A stretch of DNA of 64,000 nt from Muribaculaceae bacterium (GTDB lineage Bacteria; Bacteroidota; Bacteroidia; Bacteroidales; Muribaculaceae): assembly GCA_017436845.1 (NCBI GenBank), contig JAFSCJ010000016.1:310001-374000 (forward strand). The letters are read 5' to 3'. Below are positions 18,741 through 28,430 of this stretch, piece by piece. Within the stretch, counting starts at the first letter, position 1. Each line of letters opens with the position of its first letter. Both the position numbers and the translations under genes were made by a program. The notes under the pieces are model-generated. The model did no database searches and was not told the DNA's origin. It saw nothing but the letters and a program-made list of their open reading frames with translations.

Positions 18741-20846
18741 ATGAAAAAAGTAGTTTTTGCAGTATTAACTTTTATAACTCTTGGATTAACAGCTTGTATG
18801 GAAAAGCAAACCAATGAAAATCCGTTCTTTAAAGAGTTTGAAACTCCTCACGGAACAGCTCCGTTCAGTTCAATTAAAAATTGCCATTATGAAGAAGCTA
18901 TTGATAGTGGCATGACATTACAAAATCAAGCAATTGATGCAATCGTGTTTCAACGTTCACGACCTACATTTGAAAACACTATTGTTGCGCTTGAAAACAG
19001 TAGTGAAATGTTATCACGTGTATTGAACGTGTTCTATCCATTGACCTCGGCATTAAGTGATGATGAATTGATGGAGATTTCAATGCGTGTATCAGCAAAG
19101 TTGTCGGAACATTCAACGAATATTTCTCTTAATGAAGGTTTGTGGCAACGCATTAAAGAAGTTTATGACATGAAAGATTCTCTAAATCTTGATGTTGAGG
19201 ATCAAATGTTGTTACAACGCACCTATGATTCATTTGCTCGTTCAGGTGCATTATTGCAAGGTGAAGATAGAGAAACTTATCGTAAATTGTCGGCTGAATT
19301 GTCAGAATTGACTACTCGTTTTGGACAAAATGTGCTTAAAGAGTTGAATACCTATGAAATTTGGTTGACAAAAGATGACCTTGACGGACTTCCTGAAAGC
19401 TCAATTGAAGCAGCAGCACTTGCTGCAAAAGAGAAAGGTCGTGAAGGTGAATATCTATTCACACTTGCACAACCTACTTACATGGCATTCATGAAATACT
19501 CTTCTCGCCAAGATTTGCGCGAAAAGATGTATAGATTATATAATGGTCGCAATCAACAAGGCGAATTCTCTAATGTCGACGTGATGAAGCGCATTGTTGA
19601 AATTCGTCGACAAATAGCTAATCTGTTTGGAAAAGAAACCTATGCGGCTTATAGCTTGGAACGCACGATGGCTGAAACTCCTGAAAATGTTTACAATCTA
19701 TTGAACAGTTTGCGTGATGCTTATCGTCCTGCACAATTGTCCGAATTTGATGAAATCACTAAATATGCATCAGAACTTGAAGGTAAGCCTGTTTCGCTTA
19801 ATGCATGGGATTACAGCTACTATTCAAACAAACTTAAAAATCAAAAGTATAGTTATAACGAAGAAGAACTTCGTCCATATTTTGAGTTGAATAATGTGAT
19901 TGATGGCGTGTTTGGTCTTGCGACAAAATTATATGGTATTAAATTTACTAAAACTGATGATGTAGAGGTTTATCATCCGGATGTAACTGCGTTTGAGGTG
20001 ACTGATTCTGTAGGAGAATATATTGGTATGATATATACTGATTTCTTCCCACGTGAAAGCAAACGCCCGGGTGCATGGATGACAGGATTTAAAGATCAAT
20101 CAATTACAGCAGAAGGAGAAAATATTCGTCCTCATGTTTCTATTGTGATGAACTTTACTAAACCAACAGGTAGCAAACCATCATTATTGACTTTCTATGA
20201 GGTGGAAACATTCTTGCATGAATTTGGACATGCACTTCATGGATTGCTTGCAAACACAAAATATTCTTCATTGTCAGGTACGGCAGTATATCGTGATTTT
20301 GTCGAATTGCCGTCACAATTCAATGAAAACTTCTTGACTCAGAAAGAATTTTTGGATGGTTTCGCTAAACATTATGAAACAGGGGAGTCTATCCCTCAAG
20401 AACTTGTAGACAAGATTATTGCATCATCTCAATATGGTGCTGCTTATGCATGTTTGCGCCAATTGAATTTTGGCTTGGTAGATATGGCATGGCACACAAT
20501 TACAGCACCTGTTGAAGACGCTGTCGCTTTTGAAACAAAAGCGTCTGAATCAGTTCAAATGTTCCCCATTGTAGATGGATGTTTATTCTCTCCTCAATTT
20601 AATCACATATTCTCAGGTGGTTATGCTGCAGGTTATTACAGTTACAAGTGGGCTGAAGTTCTTGATGCTGATGCTTTTTCTGTATTCTTGGAAAATGGCA
20701 TTTATGACAAGGCTTCGGCAGACTCATTCCGAACAAATATCCTTATGAAGGGCGGAACTGAACATCCTGCTGAGCTATACCGCCGTTTTCGTGGTCAAGA
20801 TGCAACAATTGATGCTTTATTGGTTAGAGACGGAATTAAAAAGTAA
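18741..20846 (+). CDS. dcp: M3 family peptidyl-dipeptidase (Dcp-like) lipoprotein
   Basis: A zinc metallopeptidase releasing C-terminal dipeptides from oligopeptides. 701 residues from the ATG at 18741, which gives MKKVVFAVLTFITLGLTAC, a lipoprotein signal with Cys at residue 19; it would therefore be anchored in the envelope, unlike cytoplasmic E. coli Dcp. The M3 motif HEFGHALHG (His about 493) with the second metal ligand Glu about 25 residues later (FVELPSQFNENF) is intact. FSGGYAAGYYSYKWAEV near the C-terminus is the conserved substrate-binding Tyr region. It has its own promoter and a hairpin terminator. Confidence 0.92.
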   Translation: MKKVVFAVLTFITLGLTACMEKQTNENPFFKEFETPHGTAPFSSIKNCHYEEAIDSGMTLQNQAIDAIVFQRSRPTFENTIVALENSSEMLSRVLNVFYPLTSALSDDELMEISMRVSAKLSEHSTNISLNEGLWQRIKEVYDMKDSLNLDVEDQMLLQRTYDSFARSGALLQGEDRETYRKLSAELSELTTRFGQNVLKELNTYEIWLTKDDLDGLPESSIEAAALAAKEKGREGEYLFTLAQPTYMAFMKYSSRQDLREKMYRLYNGRNQQGEFSNVDVMKRIVEIRRQIANLFGKETYAAYSLERTMAETPENVYNLLNSLRDAYRPAQLSEFDEITKYASELEGKPVSLNAWDYSYYSNKLKNQKYSYNEEELRPYFELNNVIDGVFGLATKLYGIKFTKTDDVEVYHPDVTAFEVTDSVGEYIGMIYTDFFPRESKRPGAWMTGFKDQSITAEGENIRPHVSIVMNFTKPTGSKPSLLTFYEVETFLHEFGHALHGLLANTKYSSLSGTAVYRDFVELPSQFNENFLTQKEFLDGFAKHYETGESIPQELVDKIIASSQYGAAYACLRQLNFGLVDMAWHTITAPVEDAVAFETKASESVQMFPIVDGCLFSPQFNHIFSGGYAAGYYSYKWAEVLDADAFSVFLENGIYDKASADSFRTNILMKGGTEHPAELYRRFRGQDATIDALLVRDGIKK

Positions 20847-20882
20847 GAAAGTTTTTATCAATATGTAAAAATTTTATAAATT

Positions 20883-20917
20883 TGTCGTGATGTTGTTATA
20901 AGCATCACGACATTTTT
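20883..20917 (+). terminator. Rho-independent terminator after the M3 peptidase
   Basis: TGTCGTGATG (20883-20892) pairs perfectly with CATCACGACA (20903-20912), followed by TTTTTAAT. Confidence 0.88.
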
Positions 20918-20940
20918 AATATGTATAAATTTAGAGCTAT

Positions 20941-21549
20941 ATGAAATTTCGTGGTTTATTGTTAGGCTTATTTATTGGTGTTAGTATTTCTATGTCAGCT
21001 CAAGATGCAGCAGAAATATATAGTGCCGGAGTAGATTTTTATAAAAATGGAGAATACAAAGAAGCTGTAAAACATTTTGAGGAAGCTGCTAATTTAAATC
21101 ATTCTATGGCACAGGTGAGCCTTGGACGTTGTTACAAACATGGAGAAGGTGTATATCAGAATGATCAGTTAGCATTTAAATGGTTTTTGGAGGCATCAAA
21201 GCAAGATAATCCAACAGCATGGGTACATCTTGGCGCATGTTATGCTGATGGTGTATTTGTGGGTAAAGACTATAAAAAAGCGGTGTCTTGGTTTCGTAAG
21301 GCTGCGGAAAGTGGTCATGAAGTAGGACAAGCTTTTTTGGCTATATGCTATGAGAATGGTTTAGGAGTAGTAAAGAATCTTTCGCAAGCAGAATATTGGA
21401 ATAAAAAGGCACGTGAAAATGGATATGACCCCAATAAAAAATGGTCAGAAAGAATAAAAAAAGAAAAAACGACGACTACTGACTATTATGATGATTACGA
21501 TTATGATGTTTCATATTTGCTTTGGTGGATGTTCCCATTTTTCTTGTAG
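20941..21549 (+). CDS. Exported Sel1-repeat protein
   Basis: 202 residues with a signal peptide (MKFRGLLLGLFIGVSISMSA, then QDAAE). One TPR-like unit (AEIYSAGVDFYKNGEYKEA) and three Sel1-type repeats follow, seen as AQVSLGRCYKHGEGVYQND, AWVHLGACYADGVFVGKD and GQAFLAICYENGLGVVKN. A charged stretch leads to an odd tail: KEKTTTTDYYDDYDYD, then YLLWWMFPFFL, a very hydrophobic C-terminus ending at the stop. The tail might insert in a membrane or act as an export or retention signal. Sel1 proteins are usually interaction scaffolds; the partner is unknown. It has its own terminator immediately downstream. Confidence 0.78.
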   Translation: MKFRGLLLGLFIGVSISMSAQDAAEIYSAGVDFYKNGEYKEAVKHFEEAANLNHSMAQVSLGRCYKHGEGVYQNDQLAFKWFLEASKQDNPTAWVHLGACYADGVFVGKDYKKAVSWFRKAAESGHEVGQAFLAICYENGLGVVKNLSQAEYWNKKARENGYDPNKKWSERIKKEKTTTTDYYDDYDYDVSYLLWWMFPFFL

Positions 21550-21569
21550 CAAAAAATAAATAAATTATG

Positions 21570-21601
21570 ACGCCCTTTGTTATTGCAGAGGGCGTTTTTT
21601 T
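21570..21601 (+). terminator. Rho-independent terminator after the Sel1 gene
   Basis: ACGCCCT (21570-21576) pairs with AGGGCGT (21589-21595) and is followed at once by seven T. Confidence 0.88.
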
Positions 21602-21691
21602 GACCAATAAATTAAGAATAATTGCTAATATATTAGGTGGTTTTGGGTAAATGGATTAATTTTGCAGACAATTTGGAAAATGCAATAATCC

Positions 21692-23524
21692 ATGAAGACT
21701 GCGATATTTAAATTTATTGCGACATATTTTTTATTTGTTATACTATTCATGTTGCAGAAACCTCTGTTCATGATAGTGTATAATGATTTATATTCCAGTG
21801 TATCGATGGGTGATTATTGGAATGTAATGATTAATGGTTTGCCGTTAGACTTGTCATTAGCCGGTTATTTAAGTATTATTCCCGGCATTTTATTAATCAT
21901 AAATCAATGGACGCAATCTAAGGTTTTGCGTGTAGTGGAATTGACCTATTACATGATAATATCATTATTGATGGCGATTGTGTTTTGTGTTGATTTAGGT
22001 TTATATGAGTATTGGGGGATGCGTCTCGATGTCACGCCATTGTTCTATTTCCTTTCCTCGCCGGCATCGGCTATGGCGAGTGTGTCAACATGGTATATTG
22101 TTGGCGGAGTTATTGGTATAGTTGCAATTACAGCAATATATTTCATGTTATTTAAAACAGTGTTATATCGCATCAGATGTAAAAAACAAAAAAGCATATT
22201 ATCTTCAGTTATACTATTGCTGATAACCGGTGGATTGTTTATCCCTATTCGTGGCGGGTTTACAGTATCGACAATGAATTTGAGCGTGGTCTATTATAGC
22301 CAAAATCAATTGTTAAATCATGCGGCGATAAATCCGATGTTCAGTTTCATGTATTCGGCTACACATCAAAATAATTTCAGTTCTCAATTCCGTTTTTATG
22401 ACGCAGAGACGGCTGATAAAATTTTTGAAACTCTTATTGATAAACCGGTCGTAGATTCTATCCCTCAATTATTTACCACTCAACGGCCTAATATCTATTT
22501 GGTGATAATGGAGAGCTTTTCATCGCATTTGATGAGTTCTCTTGGTGGAATGGCTCCTATTGCCGTAAACATGAATGCAATAGCAAAAGAGGGTATTTTG
22601 TTTACCAACTGTTTTGCTAACGGCTATCGCACAGATAGGGCTTTGCCTGCAATTATTAGTGCATATCCGGCACAGCCCACAACAAGTATTATGAAAGATG
22701 TAACAAAGACCGATAATCTTCCATCTATACCGCGTGCGTTGAAAGATGTGGGCTATAACATGACTTATTATTATGGAGGTGATGCTAATTTTACCAACAT
22801 GAATGCGTTTCTTGTATCAGCCGGATTTGATAGAATAATCTCTGATAAGGATTTCCCATTGGAAGATAAATTGAGTAAATGGGGGGCGCATGACCATCAT
22901 GTGTTTGCACGTTGTATTAGCGATATTAGAAATTATACTGATGAAGTGCCAAAATTTGCCATTATACAGACATCAAGTAGTCATGAGCCATTTGAGGTGC
23001 CTTATAGTAACCCTAAAATATCGGATAAGAAAGCTAATGCATTTGCTTATGCCGATAGTTGTCTTGGTGATTTTGTTACTAAGTTGAAAGAAATAGGCGA
23101 GTGGGAGAAATCATTGGTAATAATTGTACCTGATCATTATGGCGCATTCCCTTCTGCTAAGATTATCAAAAATCCGGTTGACCGCCATCATATTCCATTG
23201 ATTTTTACCGGTGGAGTAGTAAAAGTAACAATGAGAATTGAAACTATTGCATCACAAGTTGATATCGCTGCAACGTTATTATATCAATTGGGTATTCCTC
23301 ACGACCAATTTGTATTCAGCAAAAACATTCTAAATCCGGCATCTCCTCATTATGCGTTCTTTGTTGACCAATCGCAATTCAGTATGGTAAATGATAGTGG
23401 GGCAGTGGTGTATAATTGTGATTCAAAAAGTGTAAAATATATGTCAGATGGATGTAATGAAAATAATCTTGTATTGGGAAAAGTTTTCTTGCAGAAGTTA
23501 TATGATGATTTAGATAAACGATAA
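21692..23524 (+). CDS. LTA-synthase-like membrane phosphotransferase (sulfatase fold)
   Basis: 610 residues: about five membrane segments in the first 195 residues, then an extracytoplasmic alkaline-phosphatase/sulfatase-fold domain. IYLVIMESFSSHLMSSLGG has the first metal-ligand Glu, and FANGYRTDRALPAIISAYPA carries the Thr that serves as nucleophile in LtaS-type enzymes. SSSHEPFEVPY and IIVPDHYGAFP supply later metal ligands (His, Asp-His). The family moves phosphoglycerol or phosphoethanolamine from phospholipid to an outer glycan or lipid. In a Bacteroidales cell the acceptor is unknown. TAATTTTG at 21657-21664 could be its -7 box. The PAP2 gene follows after 9 bases. Confidence 0.82.
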   Translation: MKTAIFKFIATYFLFVILFMLQKPLFMIVYNDLYSSVSMGDYWNVMINGLPLDLSLAGYLSIIPGILLIINQWTQSKVLRVVELTYYMIISLLMAIVFCVDLGLYEYWGMRLDVTPLFYFLSSPASAMASVSTWYIVGGVIGIVAITAIYFMLFKTVLYRIRCKKQKSILSSVILLLITGGLFIPIRGGFTVSTMNLSVVYYSQNQLLNHAAINPMFSFMYSATHQNNFSSQFRFYDAETADKIFETLIDKPVVDSIPQLFTTQRPNIYLVIMESFSSHLMSSLGGMAPIAVNMNAIAKEGILFTNCFANGYRTDRALPAIISAYPAQPTTSIMKDVTKTDNLPSIPRALKDVGYNMTYYYGGDANFTNMNAFLVSAGFDRIISDKDFPLEDKLSKWGAHDHHVFARCISDIRNYTDEVPKFAIIQTSSSHEPFEVPYSNPKISDKKANAFAYADSCLGDFVTKLKEIGEWEKSLVIIVPDHYGAFPSAKIIKNPVDRHHIPLIFTGGVVKVTMRIETIASQVDIAATLLYQLGIPHDQFVFSKNILNPASPHYAFFVDQSQFSMVNDSGAVVYNCDSKSVKYMSDGCNENNLVLGKVFLQKLYDDLDKR

Positions 23525-23533
23525 TAACATAAA

Positions 23534-24259
23534 ATGCCGTTGAACATGTTGGATTTTTTGATTGAATTAGATACAAATATATTTTTATTCTTGAATGACT
23601 TGCACTTGCCTTTTTTTGATTATTTCATGAAAGCATTTACCGGCAAGTTGATATGGGTACCGATGTATGTCGTTATATTGTTTATCTTGTATCGTCGCTA
23701 CGGGTGGAAAGTGGCGACAGTATTTGTTCTTGGAACAGTTCTAACTGTTGGTCTTGCCGATCATATATGTGCATCTCACATACGCCCTTTTGTTGAACGT
23801 TTACGCCCATCAAATTTGTTAAACCCAATATCATCAGAAGTTCACATTGTCGATGGTTACAGAGGTGGCTCCTATGGTTTTCCATCATGCCATGCCGCAA
23901 ACTCATTTGCTCTTGCAACCTTCTTGTCATTATTGTTTTCTGCAAAAAGATTTACGATATTTATTTTTGCGTGGGCGTTATTGAATTCATACTCTCGTTT
24001 GTATTTAGGAGTTCATTATCCGGGTGATTTAATAATAGGAGCAATAATAGGAAGCATGATTGCTTGTGGAGTTTATTTCTTATCTAAATATGTAGCAAGC
24101 AAGATTTCTACACCACAAACTTATCATTTCAAAAAAGCTCATGGAAATATTGCAGTGGGAGGAATATCAATTGTTTATCATCTTTCTGATTTAATGATAT
24201 TCATGGGATGCACAATATCGGTTGCAATATTGATATATTCCGTTATTGCTTGGGTATAG
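23534..24259 (+). CDS. PAP2 family membrane phosphatase
   Basis: 241 residues, six membrane segments. The three catalytic motifs are present: RPFVERLRPSN (variant of Lys-x6-Arg-Pro), YGFPSCHAANSF (PSxHxxN-like) and SRLYLGVHYPGD (Ser-Arg-x5-His-x3-Asp). The family removes phosphate from lipid substrates such as phosphatidic acid, diacylglycerol pyrophosphate or undecaprenyl pyrophosphate, or dephosphorylates lipid A. The C-terminal 70 residues add two further hydrophobic segments beyond the core. It is 9 bases behind the LTA-synthase-like gene, so the two probably act on the same envelope lipids (inference). Confidence 0.88.
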   Translation: MPLNMLDFLIELDTNIFLFLNDLHLPFFDYFMKAFTGKLIWVPMYVVILFILYRRYGWKVATVFVLGTVLTVGLADHICASHIRPFVERLRPSNLLNPISSEVHIVDGYRGGSYGFPSCHAANSFALATFLSLLFSAKRFTIFIFAWALLNSYSRLYLGVHYPGDLIIGAIIGSMIACGVYFLSKYVASKISTPQTYHFKKAHGNIAVGGISIVYHLSDLMIFMGCTISVAILIYSVIAWV

Positions 24260-24283
24260 AAAATAGTTATTGTAATAAAAAGC

Positions 24284-24314
24284 AAGCGTGAGTTCTATTG
24301 CAGAGCTCACGCTT
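24284..24314. terminator. Bidirectional Rho-independent terminator
   Basis: AAGCGTGAG (24284-24292) pairs with CTCACGCTT (24306-24314), between convergent PAP2 and gdhA genes; A and T tracts flank it. Confidence 0.88.
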
Positions 24315-24337
24315 ATTATTTAATATTATTTTTGAAT

Positions 24338-25675
24338 TTAGATGATACCTTGTCCCATCATGGCATTGGCAACTTTCATGAATCCGGCAATGTTAGCCCC
24401 CTTCATGTAGTTGATATAACCATCGGGTTGAGTGCCATATTTAACACATTGAGTGTGGATATCTTTCATGATGCCATGAAGTTTTTGGTCAACTTCTTCT
24501 TCGCTCCATGTGAGATGCATTGCATTTTGGCTCATTTCAAGACCTGAAGTAGCAACACCACCGGCATTAACAGCTTTACCGGGAGCATACATCACCTTGT
24601 TTTCAATGAATGAATCAATAGCTTCAGGAGTGCAGCCCATGTTTGAAACTTCAGCTATGCACAATGTATTATTGGCAACAAGTTGCTTAGCATCTTCTCC
24701 GTCAAGTTCGTTTTGTGTAGCACATGGTAGAGCGATGTCGACTTTTTGTTCCCATGGCTTGCGACCTTCAAAGAATGTGGCATTTGGATACTTTTCAACA
24801 TAAGGTGCAACAATGTCGTCGCCGGATGCACGAAGTTGAAGCATGTAGTCGATTTTTTCACCACTAATGCCGTCAGGATCATAGACATATCCATCAGGGC
24901 CTGAAATAGTAACAACTTTAGCTCCTAATTCGGTCGCTTTTAAAGCTGCTCCCCAGGCAACATTGCCAAAACCTGATATTGCTACGGTTTTACCTTTTAG
25001 GCTATCTCCACGTTTTTCAAGCATATTTGACACAAAATAAAGAGCGCCAAAACCTGTTGCTTCGGGACGTATGCGTGAGCCACCAAAGTCAAGCCCTTTG
25101 CCGGTAAATGTTCCCGTGTGTTCCTCTACAAGTTTTTTATACATACCATACATGTATCCAACTTCACGTCCACCTACGCCAATATCCCCGGCAGGAACAT
25201 CGCGGTCAGGACCGAGATGTTTCCATAAACCAAGCATAAATGCTTGACAGAAACGCATTATCTCGCGATCGCTTTTTCCTCTTGGTGAGAAATCTGAACC
25301 ACCTTTACCTCCGCCCATAGGTAGTGTTGTAAGAGCGTTTTTAAAAGTTTGTTCAAAGCCGAGGAATTTTAAAATTGATAGGTTAACCGAAGCATGGAAG
25401 CGAATACCTCCTTTGTATGGACCAATTGCATTGTTAAATTGTACTCGATATCCGATATTGGTTTGTACTTCGCCCTTATCGTCAATCCATGTTACTCTGA
25501 ATGTAACAATTTTGTCAGGCTCGACCATGCGTTCAATTATTCGTGCTTTTTCAAATTCCGGATGTTGGTTGTAAACATCTTCAACTGACATCAACACTTC
25601 TCTCACTGCCTGTAGATATTCTTTTTCTCCAGGGTGTTTCGCTTCAAGCGAAGTCATGATATTATTTATATCCAT
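24338..25675 (-). CDS. gdhA: Glutamate dehydrogenase, NADP-type hexameric
   Basis: Reversible amination of 2-oxoglutarate, a main ammonium-assimilation step. 445 residues, the length of the NADP-dependent hexameric class. PMGGGKGGSDFSPRGKSD holds the substrate-binding and catalytic Lys residues, VPAGDIGVGGREVGYMYG the catalytic Asp region, and AISGFGNVAWGAALKA the dinucleotide-binding Gly-rich loop. Coenzyme preference is inferred from family membership only. It is single, with a strong promoter upstream and the bidirectional hairpin downstream. Confidence 0.95.
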   Translation of the reverse strand: MDINNIMTSLEAKHPGEKEYLQAVREVLMSVEDVYNQHPEFEKARIIERMVEPDKIVTFRVTWIDDKGEVQTNIGYRVQFNNAIGPYKGGIRFHASVNLSILKFLGFEQTFKNALTTLPMGGGKGGSDFSPRGKSDREIMRFCQAFMLGLWKHLGPDRDVPAGDIGVGGREVGYMYGMYKKLVEEHTGTFTGKGLDFGGSRIRPEATGFGALYFVSNMLEKRGDSLKGKTVAISGFGNVAWGAALKATELGAKVVTISGPDGYVYDPDGISGEKIDYMLQLRASGDDIVAPYVEKYPNATFFEGRKPWEQKVDIALPCATQNELDGEDAKQLVANNTLCIAEVSNMGCTPEAIDSFIENKVMYAPGKAVNAGGVATSGLEMSQNAMHLTWSEEEVDQKLHGIMKDIHTQCVKYGTQPDGYINYMKGANIAGFMKVANAMMGQGII

Positions 25676-25712
25676 AGTATATGAATTAAATGGTATTGAT
25701 TTTCTATAATCA

Positions 25713-25743
25713 CAAATTTAGCCAACATTTTTATTAAACCAAA
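25713..25743 (-). promoter_or_regulatory. Promoter of gdhA
   Basis: Minus-strand TTTG (25740-25743), 19 bases, TAAATTTG (25713-25720). Predicted start about 25708, giving a leader of about 33 bases. Confidence 0.8.
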
Positions 25744-25875
25744 TAAATTTTATATGTTTTATAGCAAAAAGTCAAAGTTTTGACGTGGATTTATAGCTTA
25801 AATCGCTTGTGCTATATCTAAAAAGCTTAAATTTTAGATTAAATTCTATCATATTGTATGATTTAGCTTTATTAA

Positions 25876-25924
25876 TAAAAATTCAATAACTATATGTCAG
25901 GATGATTGAATACAGTTATTGAAT
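25876..25924 (-). terminator. Terminator of the pst operon
   Basis: On the minus strand ATTCAATAACT and AGTTATTGAAT form a perfect 11-bp stem across a 22-base loop, then TTTTTATT. It lies 15 bases after the pstB stop, so the operon ends at pstB. Confidence 0.75.
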
Positions 25925-25939
25925 ATTATGATGGTAATT

Positions 25940-26707
25940 TTATCCCATCTTTCCTGTTAAATAAGCCTTTGTGCGTTCTTCTATCGGATTGTTGAACATG
26001 GTTTCGGTATCATCATATTCAACCAACTCGCCCAAGTACATAAACATTGACTTAGAAGAGATACGCTTTGCTTGTCCCATATTATGGGTAACTATTAAGA
26101 TTGTTACCTCTTTTTGTAGCTCCAATAATAACTCCTCGATATGTTTTGTTGCAATAGGATCCAGAGCCGATGTCGGCTCGTCCATCAATAATACATCGGG
26201 CTTCATTGCCAGGGCTCGGGCAATGCACAAGCGTTGTTGCTGACCACCTGATAGGAATGTCCCTTTTTTGTTCAATACATCTTTTACTTCGTCCCACAGA
26301 GCCACGTTTCTTAAACAATGCTCAACTGTGGCATCTTTTTCAGTTTTTGATAGTTTAATGCCGTTTAAAGCAAATCCTGATAATACATTTTCATAGATGC
26401 TCATTGTTGGAAATGGTGCAGGACGCTGGAAGACCATACCAACACGACGTCGTACATCGATAGGTTCCATCGAGAGAATATTTTCTCCATTGAGCAAAAT
26501 CTCACCATCAACGTGAATATTAGGATAGAGATTGTGCATCAAATTAACTGCACGTAGTAATGTGGATTTTCCACATCCTGAAGGGCCCATTATTGCAGTA
26601 ATTGTATTCTTCTCTATGGTAGCTGATACATATTTTACTGCCATTGTTTGCTTGGTATATGATACGCAAGTCTTTTTAAATTCAAGTATCGGTATTATTG
26701 ATTCCAT
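25940..26707 (-). CDS. pstB: Phosphate ABC transporter ATP-binding protein
   Basis: Drives high-affinity phosphate import with PstC and PstA. 255 residues from the ATG at 26707, which overlaps the end of pstA by 13 bases; an alternative ATG at 26779 lies deeper inside pstA. Walker [13 protein letters not shown], signature [15 protein letters not shown], Walker [17 protein letters not shown] and the switch His ([10 protein letters not shown]) are all intact. Last gene of the pst operon. Confidence 0.95.
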   Translation of the reverse strand: MESIIPILEFKKTCVSYTKQTMAVKYVSATIEKNTITAIMGPSGCGKSTLLRAVNLMHNLYPNIHVDGEILLNGENILSMEPIDVRRRVGMVFQRPAPFPTMSIYENVLSGFALNGIKLSKTEKDATVEHCLRNVALWDEVKDVLNKKGTFLSGGQQQRLCIARALAMKPDVLLMDEPTSALDPIATKHIEELLLELQKEVTILIVTHNMGQAKRISSKSMFMYLGELVEYDDTETMFNNPIEERTKAYLTGKMG

Positions 26708-27561
26708 TTCTTTGCAAGATATTTGGCTGTAATATTTAATGTAAGTACGAATAACAAGAGGAAAAGAGATGCTCCCCAAATCAACTCTTGCAGGTTGGGA
26801 TCGTTAAAGAACTCCCAGATAAGCAGAGGTACTGCTGATATTGGTTTGTCAATAGAAAAACGCATAAGCGAGCAACCAAGAGCAGTAAACATTAGAGGTG
26901 CAGTTTCGCCAATCACACGTGAGATTGCAAGCAATACGCCGGTAAAGATACCTCCGAATGCAGCAGGTAACTGAACTTTTAACATCACTCGAGCTTTGTT
27001 GCCACCAAGAGCCAATCCTGCCTCCTTTAATGATGAGGGAAGAATCTTCAATGTTTCCTCGGTTGAGCGAATGATTAGCGGAAGCATCATAATACAGAGT
27101 GCTACGCTACCCGCGATAGCCGAATATCCCTTCATTGGAACAACCACCCATATATAGGTAATAATACCGATTATTACTGATGGAGTTCCTTGCAGAAGGT
27201 CGGTTAAATAACTTACAATTTGAGCAAAACGTTTTTTGCTATTTTGAGCTAAAAATGTTCCACATAGGATGCCTAATGGGACTGCCACGACAATAGCCAT
27301 TCCGAGTATAATCATTGTGCCGACAATACCATTGGCGATACCTCCCGGTATGGGTTCTCCGGCATCTATAGCCTTCATTGCTCTATATGCAGTAGGTGTT
27401 GGCTCTGTAAAGAACGTCCAAGAGAGCTGATCATAACCTCGCAATAATACTTCTCCCAAAATTGCAAGTAACGGAACGGCAGTAAGTGCGGCTAACAAGC
27501 AAATGCTCCAAAGCATCAACTTATCTTTTACCAAACGATGTTTAATTTTTAATATATACAT
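26695..27561 (-). CDS. pstA: Phosphate ABC transporter permease PstA
   Basis: Inner-membrane channel half for phosphate. 288 residues with six membrane segments. [20 protein letters not shown] is the EAA loop that docks onto the ATPase. Begins 2 bases after pstC ends and overlaps pstB. Distinguished from pstC by order and by the PstA-type insert [18 protein letters not shown] region ([15 protein letters not shown]) after the first membrane segment. Confidence 0.92.
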   Translation of the reverse strand: MYILKIKHRLVKDKLMLWSICLLAALTAVPLLAILGEVLLRGYDQLSWTFFTEPTPTAYRAMKAIDAGEPIPGGIANGIVGTMIILGMAIVVAVPLGILCGTFLAQNSKKRFAQIVSYLTDLLQGTPSVIIGIITYIWVVVPMKGYSAIAGSVALCIMMLPLIIRSTEETLKILPSSLKEAGLALGGNKARVMLKVQLPAAFGGIFTGVLLAISRVIGETAPLMFTALGCSLMRFSIDKPISAVPLLIWEFFNDPNLQELIWGASLFLLLFVLTLNITAKYLAKKWNQ

Positions 27562-27563
27562 AA

Positions 27564-28421
27564 TTAAGCTATTCTTGCGCGTTTAATCATTATTTTACCA
27601 ATCATGTTGATAAGAGCAGTAATAAGGAATAGTATCAATCCTATGGCAATCAAAGAAGAAAGGCGCAGGTCATCTGCTTCACCAAATTGATTGGCAATAA
27701 TTGATGCCATCGAGTTACCTGTAGAGGTAATTGAAATAGGGATATTATTGGTATTCCCAATTAGCATTGTTACGGTCATAGTTTCACCTAAAGCTCGACC
27801 TATTGCTAACACATAAGAGGAGAATATACCTGACCCGGCAACAGGGAATATTACTTTTTTCACAACTTCGGAATGAGTCGCTCCGAGACTATATGCTCCC
27901 TCTTTGAGGTCGTTTGGCACCATTTTGATAAATTCGGCACTGAGTGATGCAGCATAAGGTACAATCATGATAGCCAATACAAGTGATGCAGTAAGCACTC
28001 CTGAGCCTTGAGGAGAGATATTGAGTGCCATAATGATGGGACGTAGAGTGTAAAATCCCCACAGTCCATAAATAATAGAGGGAATACCTGCCAACAAGTC
28101 TGTTACGGTACTCAGTACAGATGCCACTTTTGTTCCCTTGAAATACTCTCCAACAAATAAGGCTACAGGCAAAGAGAATGGAATACAAAAAATAAGAGCC
28201 AACAAAGTGGTCATTAGCGTACCTGTGATGAATGGCAAAGCTCCATATTGCTCATTCCCCTCGGTGTAGCTCCACTCTGAAGATGTGAGAAATTTTAAAA
28301 ATCCGAAATGTTCGAAAGCATCATATGCGTCAGTGACGAGGGCGTAAACAACGCCCCCACACACTATTGGCATAATTAATGCAGTAATAAATAATATTAT
28401 TCGATATAATTTATCGTTCAT
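27564..28421 (-). CDS. pstC: Phosphate ABC transporter permease PstC
   Basis: Partner channel half of PstA. 285 residues, about six membrane segments. DLKEGAYSLGATHSEVVKKV is the EAA loop. AFEHFGFLKFLTSSEW following the first membrane segment is the typical PstC periplasmic start. It lies 9 bases after pstS on the same transcript. Confidence 0.92.
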   Translation of the reverse strand: MNDKLYRIILFITALIMPIVCGGVVYALVTDAYDAFEHFGFLKFLTSSEWSYTEGNEQYGALPFITGTLMTTLLALIFCIPFSLPVALFVGEYFKGTKVASVLSTVTDLLAGIPSIIYGLWGFYTLRPIIMALNISPQGSGVLTASLVLAIMIVPYAASLSAEFIKMVPNDLKEGAYSLGATHSEVVKKVIFPVAGSGIFSSYVLAIGRALGETMTVTMLIGNTNNIPISITSTGNSMASIIANQFGEADDLRLSSLIAIGLILFLITALINMIGKIMIKRARIA

Positions 28422-28430
28422 AAATTCTGC

